Below, piece after piece: positions 1 through 5,404 of a stretch of DNA of 6,251 nt. The notes under the pieces were generated by a model that saw only the letters and a list, made by a program, of their open reading frames with translations, searched no databases and was not told the origin of the DNA. Position 1 is the first letter of the stretch, and each line of letters begins with the position of its first letter. Source of the DNA: Treponema sp. (GTDB taxonomy: Bacteria; Spirochaetota; Spirochaetia; Treponematales; Breznakiellaceae); the NCBI GenBank assembly GCA_031268125.1, contig JAIRXT010000020.1, positions 1-6,251 on the forward strand, written 5' to 3'. The position numbers and the translations under genes were made by a program.

Positions 1-52
1 AGCGTCTCCCCAATGGGTCCCCTCTCTTTTTTCGTTTTTCGCTTTAGAGAAA

Positions 53-285
53 CCGCCACCCCTTGTTACATCTTTCGGGCGTCTTTTCTCCCCTTAAAAA
101 AACTTAAAATTGCTTAAAAAGGGTTATCAAGGTAAAAATGGTCAATGGTACGGGCTCGTTATGCAGCATGAAACCGTATCTGCAGCCATTTGACCATTTT
201 TTTACCTTGATAACCCCTTGGCATAAGGTAATTCACGATGAAGATACCGGCGAAAAGAGAGGCGAAACAAGTAACGAGGGGTGTC
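53..285. repeat. Long imperfect palindrome (two repeat arms head to head)
   Basis: The left arm (about 53-148) and right arm (about 186-285) are reverse complements with scattered mismatches and small indels. The strongest part is 121-148 against 186-216, where a GGTTATCAAGGTAAAAA block on the left meets its complement on the right, differing mainly in A/T-run length. Outward, a CACCCCTTGTTAC block at 53-65 matches the complement of the CACCCCTCGTTAC block ending at 285. The loop continues the structure: TACGG at 149-153 can pair with CCGTA at 174-178, and ATGC/GCAT (161-169) forms the tip. In single strands this could fold into a very long hairpin. I infer two head-to-head copies of one repeat unit, not a transposon, because no transposase is visible. 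Confidence 0.75.
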
Positions 286-391
286 GGTGGAAAGAATCTG
301 GGGTGGGGGCCCCGGATTTTTCCAGCCGACAGGACCCCCGGTGATTTTTTACGTCTCTTTTCGGATTTAGATTTTTCAATTCGGAATTGCT
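206..391 (+). repeat. Intergenic repeat, copy 1 (oriented toward the GntR operon)
   Basis: This stretch matches the reverse complement of 4863-5079. The block 220-276 aligns with 5001-5057 over 57 bases with one mismatch (position 250). The blocks 287-301 and 303-318 match 4956-4970 and 4939-4954 exactly. The end near 361-391 (TTCGGATTT..CGGAATTGCTG) also matches. Copy 1 lacks a GC-rich hairpin-like segment of about 20 bases (TTTCGCGAAAGCGAAA on the reverse strand of copy 2) near position 280. A possible coding frame starting MKIPAKREAKQVT is shared for 13 residues and then broken by indels that are not multiples of three, which argues for a non-coding element. The right half of the palindrome overlaps this copy. 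It ends about 20 bases before the regulator's promoter. Confidence 0.85.
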
Positions 392-410
392 GAATTCGAC
401 CGGCAGACCG

Positions 411-439
411 TTGACAAACCGGATGTTAATTGGTACATT
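411..439 (+). promoter_or_regulatory. Sigma70-type promoter of the regulator-ABC operon
   Basis: A perfect -35 box TTGACA (411-416) is followed after 17 bases by TACATT (434-439), a good -10 box. Transcription would start near 446, giving a leader of about 43 bases before the ATG at 489. It sits just outside the repeat copy, so the operon does not obviously depend on a promoter inside the repeat. Confidence 0.7.
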
Positions 440-464
440 GGTTAATATGTTAGGTAACTAACCA
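439..464. promoter_or_regulatory. Possible operator for the GntR/YtrA-type regulator
   Basis: TGGTTA (439-444) and TAACCA (459-464) form an inverted repeat with a 14-base spacer that overlaps the predicted transcription start. GntR proteins of the YtrA type bind dyad sites in their own promoters as dimers, so autorepression is plausible. The arms are short and the region is AT-rich, so chance is possible. Confidence 0.35.
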
Positions 465-488
465 GGGAGGCGGCAAAGGAAGAAGACA

Positions 489-845
489 ATGAATGACGAG
501 AAGCCGGTTTTTGTCAAAATCATCGAAATGATTGAGGACGACATTCTCTCCGAAACTTACGGCGTGGATGATCTGATCATTTCAACGCCGCAGATATCAA
601 AACTCCTGTCGGTCAACCCGGCAACCGCGCAGCGGGCAATCGGCGTCCTTACCGGCCGGGGTATAATTTACAAGAAACGCGGTGTTGGGATGGCGGTAAC
701 GCAGGAAGCGCGGGGGATAATTTTGGCGCAGAGGCGGAAGCTGTTTTTTGAACGAATTGTGCCGGATTTTATCGGCAGTGCACGGAAAATTGGTATCACT
801 GACGAGGAATTTATCAAAATCGTAAAGGAGAATCTTCATGGTTAG
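489..845 (+). CDS. GntR-family transcriptional regulator, YtrA type
   Basis: This is a short (118 aa) winged helix-turn-helix repressor of the YtrA subfamily, which controls neighbouring ABC transporters. The DNA-binding domain covers about residues 5-72: a TPQISKLLSV helix (33-42), a recognition helix beginning NPATAQRAI (43-51) and a wing with KKRGVGMAV (62-70). The C-terminal stretch of about 45 residues (EARGIILAQRRKLFFERIV onward) matches the short dimerisation helices of YtrA proteins and is far too small for a FadR- or HutC-type ligand domain. The ATG at 489 has an AAGGAAG ribosome site 7-8 bases upstream, and the protein begins at the usual place for the family. Its last 8 bases overlap the ATPase gene, so the two are probably translationally coupled. 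It likely represses its own operon; the inducer is unknown. Confidence 0.9.
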   Translation: MNDEKPVFVKIIEMIEDDILSETYGVDDLIISTPQISKLLSVNPATAQRAIGVLTGRGIIYKKRGVGMAVTQEARGIILAQRRKLFFERIVPDFIGSARKIGITDEEFIKIVKENLHG

Positions 846-1686
846 ATTTCAGAACATAACCAAAAACTACGGAAAAAACACCGCGCTCCGCGATTTTTCC
901 ATCACCATTGACCGGCCGGGTATATACTGCCTCCTGGGGCGTAACGGCGCAGGGAAAACCACCCTGCTAAAAACACTGGCGGGGCATATCGCCGCCACAT
1001 CCGGCACAGTAACGGTGAACGGAAAGGCCGTAGATATGCTGGCTATGCCGGAAGAAGTGTATTTCGTGGAAACGGGGGCCGCTCAGTTCAACATCCGGCT
1101 GACATCTCTTTTCAATGCCGCCGCCAACATCAACCCGGATTTTGAAAGGGACTTTGCGCTGGAATTGGGGCGGCGCTTTCACCTTGACTTGAAAAAACGG
1201 TACAAACAGCTTTCTTTTGGGATGAAGGCGATGGTCAACACCCTGATTGCCCTGTCTTCCGGCAGGGAAATTCTGGTTTTGGATGAGCCGGTGCTGGGGT
1301 TTGATCCGGTGATGCGGATGGTTTTCTACGAACTGCTGCAGGAATGCTGCGCCGCAAAGCTCAGGATCGTGATTGTTTCTACCCACATCATTGATGAAAT
1401 TGCAAAGGCGGCGGAACAACTCATTATCGTCGATAAGGGACAGCTCAAACTGTACTGCGGCATGGACGAGGTAGACGAAAAGGCGTACAGCGTTACCGGC
1501 CCTGCGGAACACGTCAGGGCGGCTACCGAAGGACTGCATGTCATCGGTGAAATAAAAGCGGGCGGATTTATTTCACGGTACGTTTATGATCAAAGAATTG
1601 ATGCGGGGGACAGGTGTTCCGTATCATCGCTTGGCCTGCAGGATTTTTTCATCGGTCTGGTGGGCGGAGACAGGGAGGCTATGTAA
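838..1686 (+). CDS. ABC transporter ATP-binding protein (YtrB/BcrA-like)
   Basis: This is the cytoplasmic ATPase subunit of an ABC exporter, 282 aa. Walker A is GRNGAGKT (34-41). The signature loop reads LSFGM (124-128) in place of LSGGQ, a common variation in this subfamily. Walker B is ILVLDEP (144-150) with catalytic E149, followed by the D-loop GFDP (153-156), and the switch histidine is H182 in STHIIDE. The Q-loop region reads YFVETGAAQF (74-83); the usual glutamine seems replaced by E77, unless Q82 fills the role. The C-terminal part (about 200-282) is the small accessory domain of BcrA/YtrB-type ATPases, ending SSLGLQDFFIGL. AAGGAG at 825-830 supports the ATG at 838. It lies between its presumed repressor and membrane partner. 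Substrate unknown: peptide antibiotic defence or envelope homeostasis are typical roles. Confidence 0.92.
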   Translation: MVRFQNITKNYGKNTALRDFSITIDRPGIYCLLGRNGAGKTTLLKTLAGHIAATSGTVTVNGKAVDMLAMPEEVYFVETGAAQFNIRLTSLFNAAANINPDFERDFALELGRRFHLDLKKRYKQLSFGMKAMVNTLIALSSGREILVLDEPVLGFDPVMRMVFYELLQECCAAKLRIVIVSTHIIDEIAKAAEQLIIVDKGQLKLYCGMDEVDEKAYSVTGPAEHVRAATEGLHVIGEIKAGGFISRYVYDQRIDAGDRCSVSSLGLQDFFIGLVGGDREAM

Positions 1687-2379
1687 ATGAAAACGGTAAT
1701 AGGTATGGCAAAGATCAACTGGCGGCATTCCAAAACGGCCTACTGGGTTACAGGAACTGTTTTTGCGCTGGCGGGTCCGGTAGAATATATCGTGAGTATC
1801 GCTGTCAGAAACCCTTACAACGAGGTTGTGGCAATGGGCAACTATCTGTATTTGTTTCCGCTGTGTATGGCAATTTTTGTACCCGCGCAGAATTTTCAAA
1901 GGCTCATGAATCTTGGCGGTACACGGCTTGATTTTTTCAAAAGCTCGCTGCTCACGTATGCGCCCGCGGCGGCAGTTGGAAGTTTGGCAAGTGTCATCCT
2001 GAACCTGACTATTGACAAATGGATGGTGTCCAGCGGTGCAATAGCCGGCGTGCTGGACTTATTGACCGTGTTCGGCTTTATGGAGCGGGGGCCGGCGGCG
2101 GCGTTTTTCCAAATGACAGTTTTCCTGTTGTTAACTGCCTGCACCGTACATATGCTGACGTTAATTCAGGGCCGCTGGTACGGCTGGGTTACCGACGCGC
2201 TGATTATCGCCGTCATCTCCGTGTTCACTCCAATCGCATCGCTGAGGGCCGTGCTGGTATGGTTTTTTACCATGATTATTTTTCACGATGCCGCCGCCGT
2301 ACAGATACTGTCCTGTCTGCTTTGCGGGGCGGCGGTGTACGGGTTAAGCCTTATTCCGGTAAGGAGCAGACACGTGTAA
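1687..2379 (+). CDS. ABC-2-type membrane protein, partner of the ATPase
   Basis: This is a 230-aa integral membrane protein with about six hydrophobic segments, roughly at residues 18-39, 47-66, 89-109, 136-160, 167-186 and 203-224. It has no signal peptide or soluble domain. The stretch QNFQRLMNLGGTRLDFFKSS (69-87 region) between segments two and three resembles the cytoplasmic coupling region of small ABC-2 permeases found with YtrA-type regulators (a conserved LG.TR.DFF pattern). The ATG follows the ATPase stop codon directly, with GGGAGG (1674-1679) upstream, so it is co-translated in the same operon. With one ATPase and one membrane gene, the working transporter is likely a homodimer of each. 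I cannot name the substrate, and sequence similarity in this family is low, so the call rests mostly on topology and context. Confidence 0.8.
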   Translation: MKTVIGMAKINWRHSKTAYWVTGTVFALAGPVEYIVSIAVRNPYNEVVAMGNYLYLFPLCMAIFVPAQNFQRLMNLGGTRLDFFKSSLLTYAPAAAVGSLASVILNLTIDKWMVSSGAIAGVLDLLTVFGFMERGPAAAFFQMTVFLLLTACTVHMLTLIQGRWYGWVTDALIIAVISVFTPIASLRAVLVWFFTMIIFHDAAAVQILSCLLCGAAVYGLSLIPVRSRHV

Positions 2380-2383
2380 TGCG

Positions 2384-2422
2384 GAATCGCCGGGCCGATC
2401 TTTCAGCCCTCCGCGGCGATTC
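2384..2422. terminator. Stem-loop between convergent operons, possible bidirectional terminator
   Basis: GAATCGCC (2384-2391) pairs perfectly with GGCGATTC (2415-2422), and the stem continues as GGGC (2392-2395) with GCCC (2406-2409) across a 5-base bulge. It spans the 23-base gap between the two stop codons and the last codons of hisC. Neither side has a clear T run, so intrinsic termination would be weak or factor-assisted. Confidence 0.4.
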
Positions 2423-3479
2423 TCTTACATTCCCGCAAAAAAACATCCATCTCTTCATTGGTCCCTATGCTTACCCGCAAAAAACCGGCAATCCGGTCCT
2501 GGTTAAAGCGGCGGACCAGGATTCCCCGCTCCCGCAGCGCGGCAAAGGCCCGGTCCCCTGGTGTGCGGGGAAACCGGATAAACAAAAAATTCGCCGCCGA
2601 GGGGATTACCGTAAATCCCGCCGCCTCCAGTTCCGCGGCCGTCCGCGTGCGGGTGGCAATGATCCTGCGGCTCAGTTCGTCGTAGTAAGCCGCATCTGCA
2701 ACGGCCGCCGCCGCCGCCACCTGGGCCAGCCGGTCCACGACATAGGAATTAAAGGAATCCCGGACCCGGCAGAGTCCCTCGATAAGTTCCTCCCCGGCAA
2801 CGGCAAAACCCACCCGCAGCCCCGCCAGGGAAGCGGACTTGGAAAGGGTATGGATCACCATCAGGTTGGGATGGGACTCAATATGGGGAATCAGGGTCCG
2901 GCCCCCAAAGGCGATATACGCCTCGTCCACAATTAGGACCCGCCCCTGCTGCTTCTGCCGTTCCGCCAGGGAAAGAATTGCATCAGTGTCAAGAATTCTG
3001 CCGGTAGGGGCATTGGGGTTGGGGAAGATAACGCCCCCGTTGGGGACATGGTAATTTTCCGGGCGGATGGCAAAATCCCCGTCAAGCGGAATGGTCTTAA
3101 ACGGGACGGCCCAAAGATCCGCATAGACACGGTAAAAACTGTAGGTAATATCGGGAAACAGGGCCGCCGTACCGGCGGCGTCCGGGAAAAAGGCGGCAAA
3201 CGCAAAGGCCAAAACTTCGTCGGATCCGTTCCCCGCAAAGACTTGGCCGGGCCTTACCCCGTACCGGGCGGCTACAGCCGCCCGCAGTTCCGTACAGGAA
3301 GGGTCCGGGTACAGGCGGAGCGACTCTCCTGCCGCCCGGTCAAGGGCTTCAAAAACCCGCGGGGAGGGAGGATAGGGATTTTCGTTGGTGTTAAGTTTTA
3401 TAAACTGCCGGTCCCGGGGCTGTTCTCCGGGCACATAGGGGGAAAGGCGGCGCAGCCGTTCACTCCAATATCTGCTCAT
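2403..3479 (-). CDS. hisC: Histidinol-phosphate aminotransferase
   Basis: This is a PLP-dependent fold-type I aminotransferase that converts imidazole acetol phosphate plus glutamate to L-histidinol phosphate and 2-oxoglutarate in histidine synthesis; cytosolic, normally a dimer. The 358-aa length is normal for HisC. Visible landmarks are NENPY (32-36) at the N-terminus, GNGSDE (83-88) at the phosphate-binding turn, NPNAPTG (154-160), DEAY (185-188) contacting the PLP pyridine ring, the Schiff-base lysine K214 in SKSASLAGLR with R222, and the carboxylate/phosphate-binding R335 in FLRVSIG. Its ATG overlaps the stop of the upstream HisA-HisI-HisE gene by 4 bases (ATGA), and there is no strong ribosome site, so it probably depends on coupled translation. 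Related aminotransferases (aromatic, CobD-like) share this fold, but the histidine neighbour makes HisC the best call. Confidence 0.93.
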   Translation of the reverse strand: MSRYWSERLRRLSPYVPGEQPRDRQFIKLNTNENPYPPSPRVFEALDRAAGESLRLYPDPSCTELRAAVAARYGVRPGQVFAGNGSDEVLAFAFAAFFPDAAGTAALFPDITYSFYRVYADLWAVPFKTIPLDGDFAIRPENYHVPNGGVIFPNPNAPTGRILDTDAILSLAERQKQQGRVLIVDEAYIAFGGRTLIPHIESHPNLMVIHTLSKSASLAGLRVGFAVAGEELIEGLCRVRDSFNSYVVDRLAQVAAAAAVADAAYYDELSRRIIATRTRTAAELEAAGFTVIPSAANFLFIRFPRTPGDRAFAALRERGILVRRFNQDRIAGFLRVSIGTNEEMDVFLRECKRIAAEG

Positions 3480-4810
3480 TTTTTGTGCCGCCGGTCCAGT
3501 TCGGCAAGAACTTCATCCACTTTTATTCCGGCGCGGGTCATTAACACCGTGGTAAAAAACAGTAAATCTGCGGCCTCCCAGACAAGCTCGTCATGGTTCC
3601 CTGCCTTGCAGAGTTCTTCCGCTTCTTCCATCACCTTTTCCCGGACCAGTTCATCGTCCAGGGCGGCGGTATAAGAACCGGGGCTTGGATTACGGAGGCG
3701 GCCGGTAATAATCTCCTGCAAAAATTCCAGGCTGTAGCGCCTTCCCGTGTCAAAGCAGGAAAAGGCCCCGGTGTGGCATACCGGACCGGTGGGCTCCGCC
3801 ACGGCCAGAATAGCATCCCGGTCGCAGTCCGCCCGCATCCGCAGTAACGTAAGGGTGTTTCCCGAATGTTCACCCTTCATCCACAGGGTATTCCGGGTAC
3901 GGCTGTGGAAGCAGAGCATCCCACGTTTAAAACTTTCCATCACCGCTTCCCGGTCCGCAAAGCCGGTCATCAACACCTGCCCGTCAGGGCTTTGAGCAAT
4001 AACCGGGAGAAGACATTCCGCAGTATTACTGTTTTCTCCGGCCGGGGCGCCCTTCTTCCAGTTAAGGGAACGGACAAATGCTTCCGCCAGATTTATTTTC
4101 CCCGTGTAAAGGGCCATTCCCAACTGTACATCACAGCCCAGGGCCGCCGCCGCCTCAACCTCCTCCACACAGCGCAGCCCGCCGGCCGCTGTAATACCGC
4201 AGGAGACGGCCCCCCGCAGCGCCTTAACGGGTTCCAGGTCCAGGCCGGCCATAGTGCCTTCCCGGTCCACGCAGGTAAAAAGAAGTTCCCCGCAGAAATC
4301 CTGCACTTTTTTTGCTGTTTCAATCAGGTCAAGGCCGGTGGGGGTTTTCCAGCCGTCCACCAGAATTTCATAGCCTCCCCCGGCCCGCGTTCCCGCGTCC
4401 ACCGCAACGATAAGCCGCTCCCGGCCGGTCTCCCGCGCCAGCGTCTCAAGAAAAGGAATATTGACTGCGAACTCCCCGCCCGCTATTCCGGCGCCCCGCT
4501 TCTCCGGGTTCCTAAAAACCTGCGAACCGGCAATAATTTTTTCCGCCCCCAGGCTCACCAGTTCCCGGGCCTGTTCGGGACTGCGAATTCCCCCGCCCAC
4601 CCTGCAGCGGGCTTTCCTGAGCAGGGGCCGCAGCAGTTCAATGTTGGAACCCTTCCCCATCGCGGCGTCAAGGTCGATAACCGCGACTTCCCCGTAACGG
4701 TCAAATTCCGCCGCTAATTCCGCCGCGTTATCCCGCTGAAGCACCAGTTCGGAACCCTGTCTAAGCTGGACCACTTTGCCGCCCTGCAGATCAATTGACG
4801 CAATAACCAT
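3476..4810 (-). CDS. hisAIE: Fused HisA-HisI-HisE histidine biosynthesis protein
   Basis: This 444-aa protein joins three enzymes that usually occur as HisA plus HisIE (or three proteins). Residues 1-250 are a HisA-type (beta-alpha)8 barrel (ProFAR isomerase), with catalytic-type D7 (ASIDLQGGK), D138 (VAVDAG), T179 (LFTCVD) and phosphate-binding glycines at VGGGIR (71-76) and TAAGG (207-211). A short linker at about 252-263 leads to HisI (PR-AMP cyclohydrolase, about 264-360), with FHSRTRN (301-307), DCDRD (328-332) and the zinc-site cysteines C329, C345 and C352. HisE (PR-ATP pyrophosphatase, about 361-444) shows EEAEEL (395-400) and EAAD (412-415), the metal-binding acids of the MazG-like fold. 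No stop or frameshift lies between domains. Steps 2, 3 and 4 of the pathway are therefore in one chain, in the order 4-3-2. I see no clear ribosome site before the ATG. It is the first gene of an operon with hisC. Confidence 0.93.
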   Translation of the reverse strand: MVIASIDLQGGKVVQLRQGSELVLQRDNAAELAAEFDRYGEVAVIDLDAAMGKGSNIELLRPLLRKARCRVGGGIRSPEQARELVSLGAEKIIAGSQVFRNPEKRGAGIAGGEFAVNIPFLETLARETGRERLIVAVDAGTRAGGGYEILVDGWKTPTGLDLIETAKKVQDFCGELLFTCVDREGTMAGLDLEPVKALRGAVSCGITAAGGLRCVEEVEAAAALGCDVQLGMALYTGKINLAEAFVRSLNWKKGAPAGENSNTAECLLPVIAQSPDGQVLMTGFADREAVMESFKRGMLCFHSRTRNTLWMKGEHSGNTLTLLRMRADCDRDAILAVAEPTGPVCHTGAFSCFDTGRRYSLEFLQEIITGRLRNPSPGSYTAALDDELVREKVMEEAEELCKAGNHDELVWEAADLLFFTTVLMTRAGIKVDEVLAELDRRHKK

Positions 4811-4816
4811 GCGGAC

Positions 4817-4845
4817 AGGCTACCATTTCGGCGGAAAAACGGCAA
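4817..4845 (-). promoter_or_regulatory. Weak candidate promoter of the his operon
   Basis: On the reverse strand, TTGCCG (4845-4840) and TAGCCT (4822-4817) are separated by 17 bases. Transcription would begin almost exactly at the A of the ATG (4810), giving a leaderless message, which would fit the lack of a ribosome site. The -10 box is poor, so this is tentative. Confidence 0.25.
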
Positions 4846-4862
4846 GGGAAGCGATGATTCGG

Positions 4863-5079
4863 CAGCAATTCCGAATTCAAAATTCCAAATCCGAAAAGAG
4901 CCGTAAAAAATTCATTGGGGGTCCTGCCGGCTGGAGAGAATCCGGGGCCCCCACTCCAGATTCTTTCCACTTTTCGCTTTCGCGAAACTGGACCCCCCCC
5001 CGTTACTTGTTTCGCCTCTCTTTTCGTCGGTATCTTCATCGTGAATTACCTTATGCCGAGGGGTTTATCCCGGGAAAAA
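4863..5079 (-). repeat. Intergenic repeat, copy 2 (oriented toward the his operon)
   Basis: This is the inverted counterpart of 206-391; the longest match is 5001-5057 against 220-276 with one mismatch. Copy 2 holds an extra segment (about 4971-4992, TTTTCGCTTTCGCGAAAC) that can form a small hairpin and is missing from the 206-391 copy, but a diverged form of it appears near 37-52. Several competing stems are possible: TGGGGG (4916-4921) with CCCCCA (4948-4953), or CTGGAG (4931-4936) with CTCCAG (4954-4959). It ends 53 bases before the hisAIE start codon, and the same repeat end faces the gene here as at the GntR operon. Confidence 0.85.
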
Positions 5080-5094
5080 CCTTGAAAAAAACAT

Positions 5095-5123
5095 TTGACG
5101 CCCGGTTCCCGGCATGATAAACT
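5095..5123 (+). promoter_or_regulatory. Candidate promoter, distal, for the sugar permease operon
   Basis: TTGACG (5095-5100) and TAAACT (5118-5123) are separated by 17 bases, a good sigma70-type pair just outside repeat copy 2. Transcription from here would give a leader of about 275 bases that includes the 17-C tract. Confidence 0.45.
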
Positions 5124-5237
5124 TCTTCATGTTATTTCGAACTTTTGGAATTCCGGGCAGGGTCCGCAGATTCCAGGAGAAAATTTTGCTGAAGGTGAGG
5201 TCAAGCGGTTTGATCCGGTGTAGTATTTCAGCGATAG

Positions 5238-5254
5238 CCCCCCCCCCCCCCCCC
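5238..5254. repeat. Homopolymeric tract of 17 C
   Basis: Seventeen consecutive C residues lie 151 bases before the permease ATG, between the two candidate promoters. Tracts of this length slip readily during replication. Treponema pallidum uses poly-G/C tracts near promoters of tpr genes to vary expression, so a switch is conceivable here; sequencing error in the exact count is also possible. Confidence 0.9.
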
Positions 5255-5297
5255 AACATGTAACGTCAACAGCATCGTTAATAATTTCCGCCTCCTC

Positions 5298-5326
5298 TTG
5301 TCTGAACAGCGGTATTTCCCTGTACT
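5298..5326 (+). promoter_or_regulatory. Candidate promoter, proximal, for the sugar permease operon
   Basis: TTGTCT (5298-5303) and TGTACT (5321-5326) are 17 bases apart. A start near 5333 would leave a leader of about 72 bases, and the C tract would then lie about 45 bases upstream of the -35 box, in a position where its length could affect promoter activity. Confidence 0.35.
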
Positions 5327-5404
5327 TTTCCCCGGTTCATCCCTTCGTATCACGCCGGACCGTATTCCCGCCCGGTTACAAAACCGCCAAGGAGAAATAG
5401 GAAC

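Larger units (their letters stand above)
1..488. other. Non-coding repeat region upstream of the GntR regulator
   Basis: No convincing gene lies here. The two short open frames, 138-344 and 238-393 (51 codons from the ATG at 238), both run through repeat DNA. The related repeat at 4863-5079 differs by indels that break both frames, so I treat them as chance. What the stretch does hold is a long imperfect palindrome at about 53-285, the rest of a repeat to about 391, a good promoter at 411-439 and a possible operator at 439-464. Positions 1-52 partly resemble the repeat (a TTTCGCTTT..GAAAC block near 37-52), which suggests the left arm continues toward or beyond the window edge. Confidence 0.7.
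4811..5404. other. Intergenic region between divergent his operon and sugar permease
   Basis: No convincing gene is present across these 594 bases. Short open frames on either strand (such as reverse 4791-5039 and 5065-5259) run through repeat DNA or through the C tract, lack ribosome sites and do not look like known proteins. The stretch holds a repeat copy (about 4863-5079), a 9-C run (4993-5001), a 17-C run (5238-5254) and two candidate promoters for the permease gene. I saw no tRNA, riboswitch or T-box pattern. Confidence 0.7.

Noticed and set aside
53..391. Insertion sequence, MITE or CRISPR array
   Set aside because: There is no transposase, no clear target-site duplication and no regularly spaced direct repeats; only three repeat arms in two places are seen, so the transposon idea is unsupported.
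138..393. Short open frames inside the left repeat (68 aa from 138; 51 aa from 238)
   Set aside because: The second repeat copy shares only the first 13 residues of the frame from 238, and indels not divisible by three break the rest; there is no ribosome site or recognisable protein.
2019..2936. 305-aa + strand open frame overlapping the membrane protein and hisC
   Set aside because: It covers two well-supported genes in other frames, is rich in Arg/Gly/Pro as expected for a GC-rich shadow frame, and has no domain signature.
3866..4717. 283-aa + strand open frame opposite hisAIE
   Set aside because: It is an antisense shadow of a gene with intact catalytic motifs; its composition is typical of such shadows.
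4791..5117. Open frames across repeat copy 2 on both strands
   Set aside because: They translate the non-coding repeat, have no ribosome sites, and one overlaps the start of hisAIE.
5065..5259. Reverse-strand 64-aa open frame beginning in the C tract
   Set aside because: It begins with a glycine run encoded by the C tract, has no ribosome site and resembles no family I know; at most a decayed remnant.
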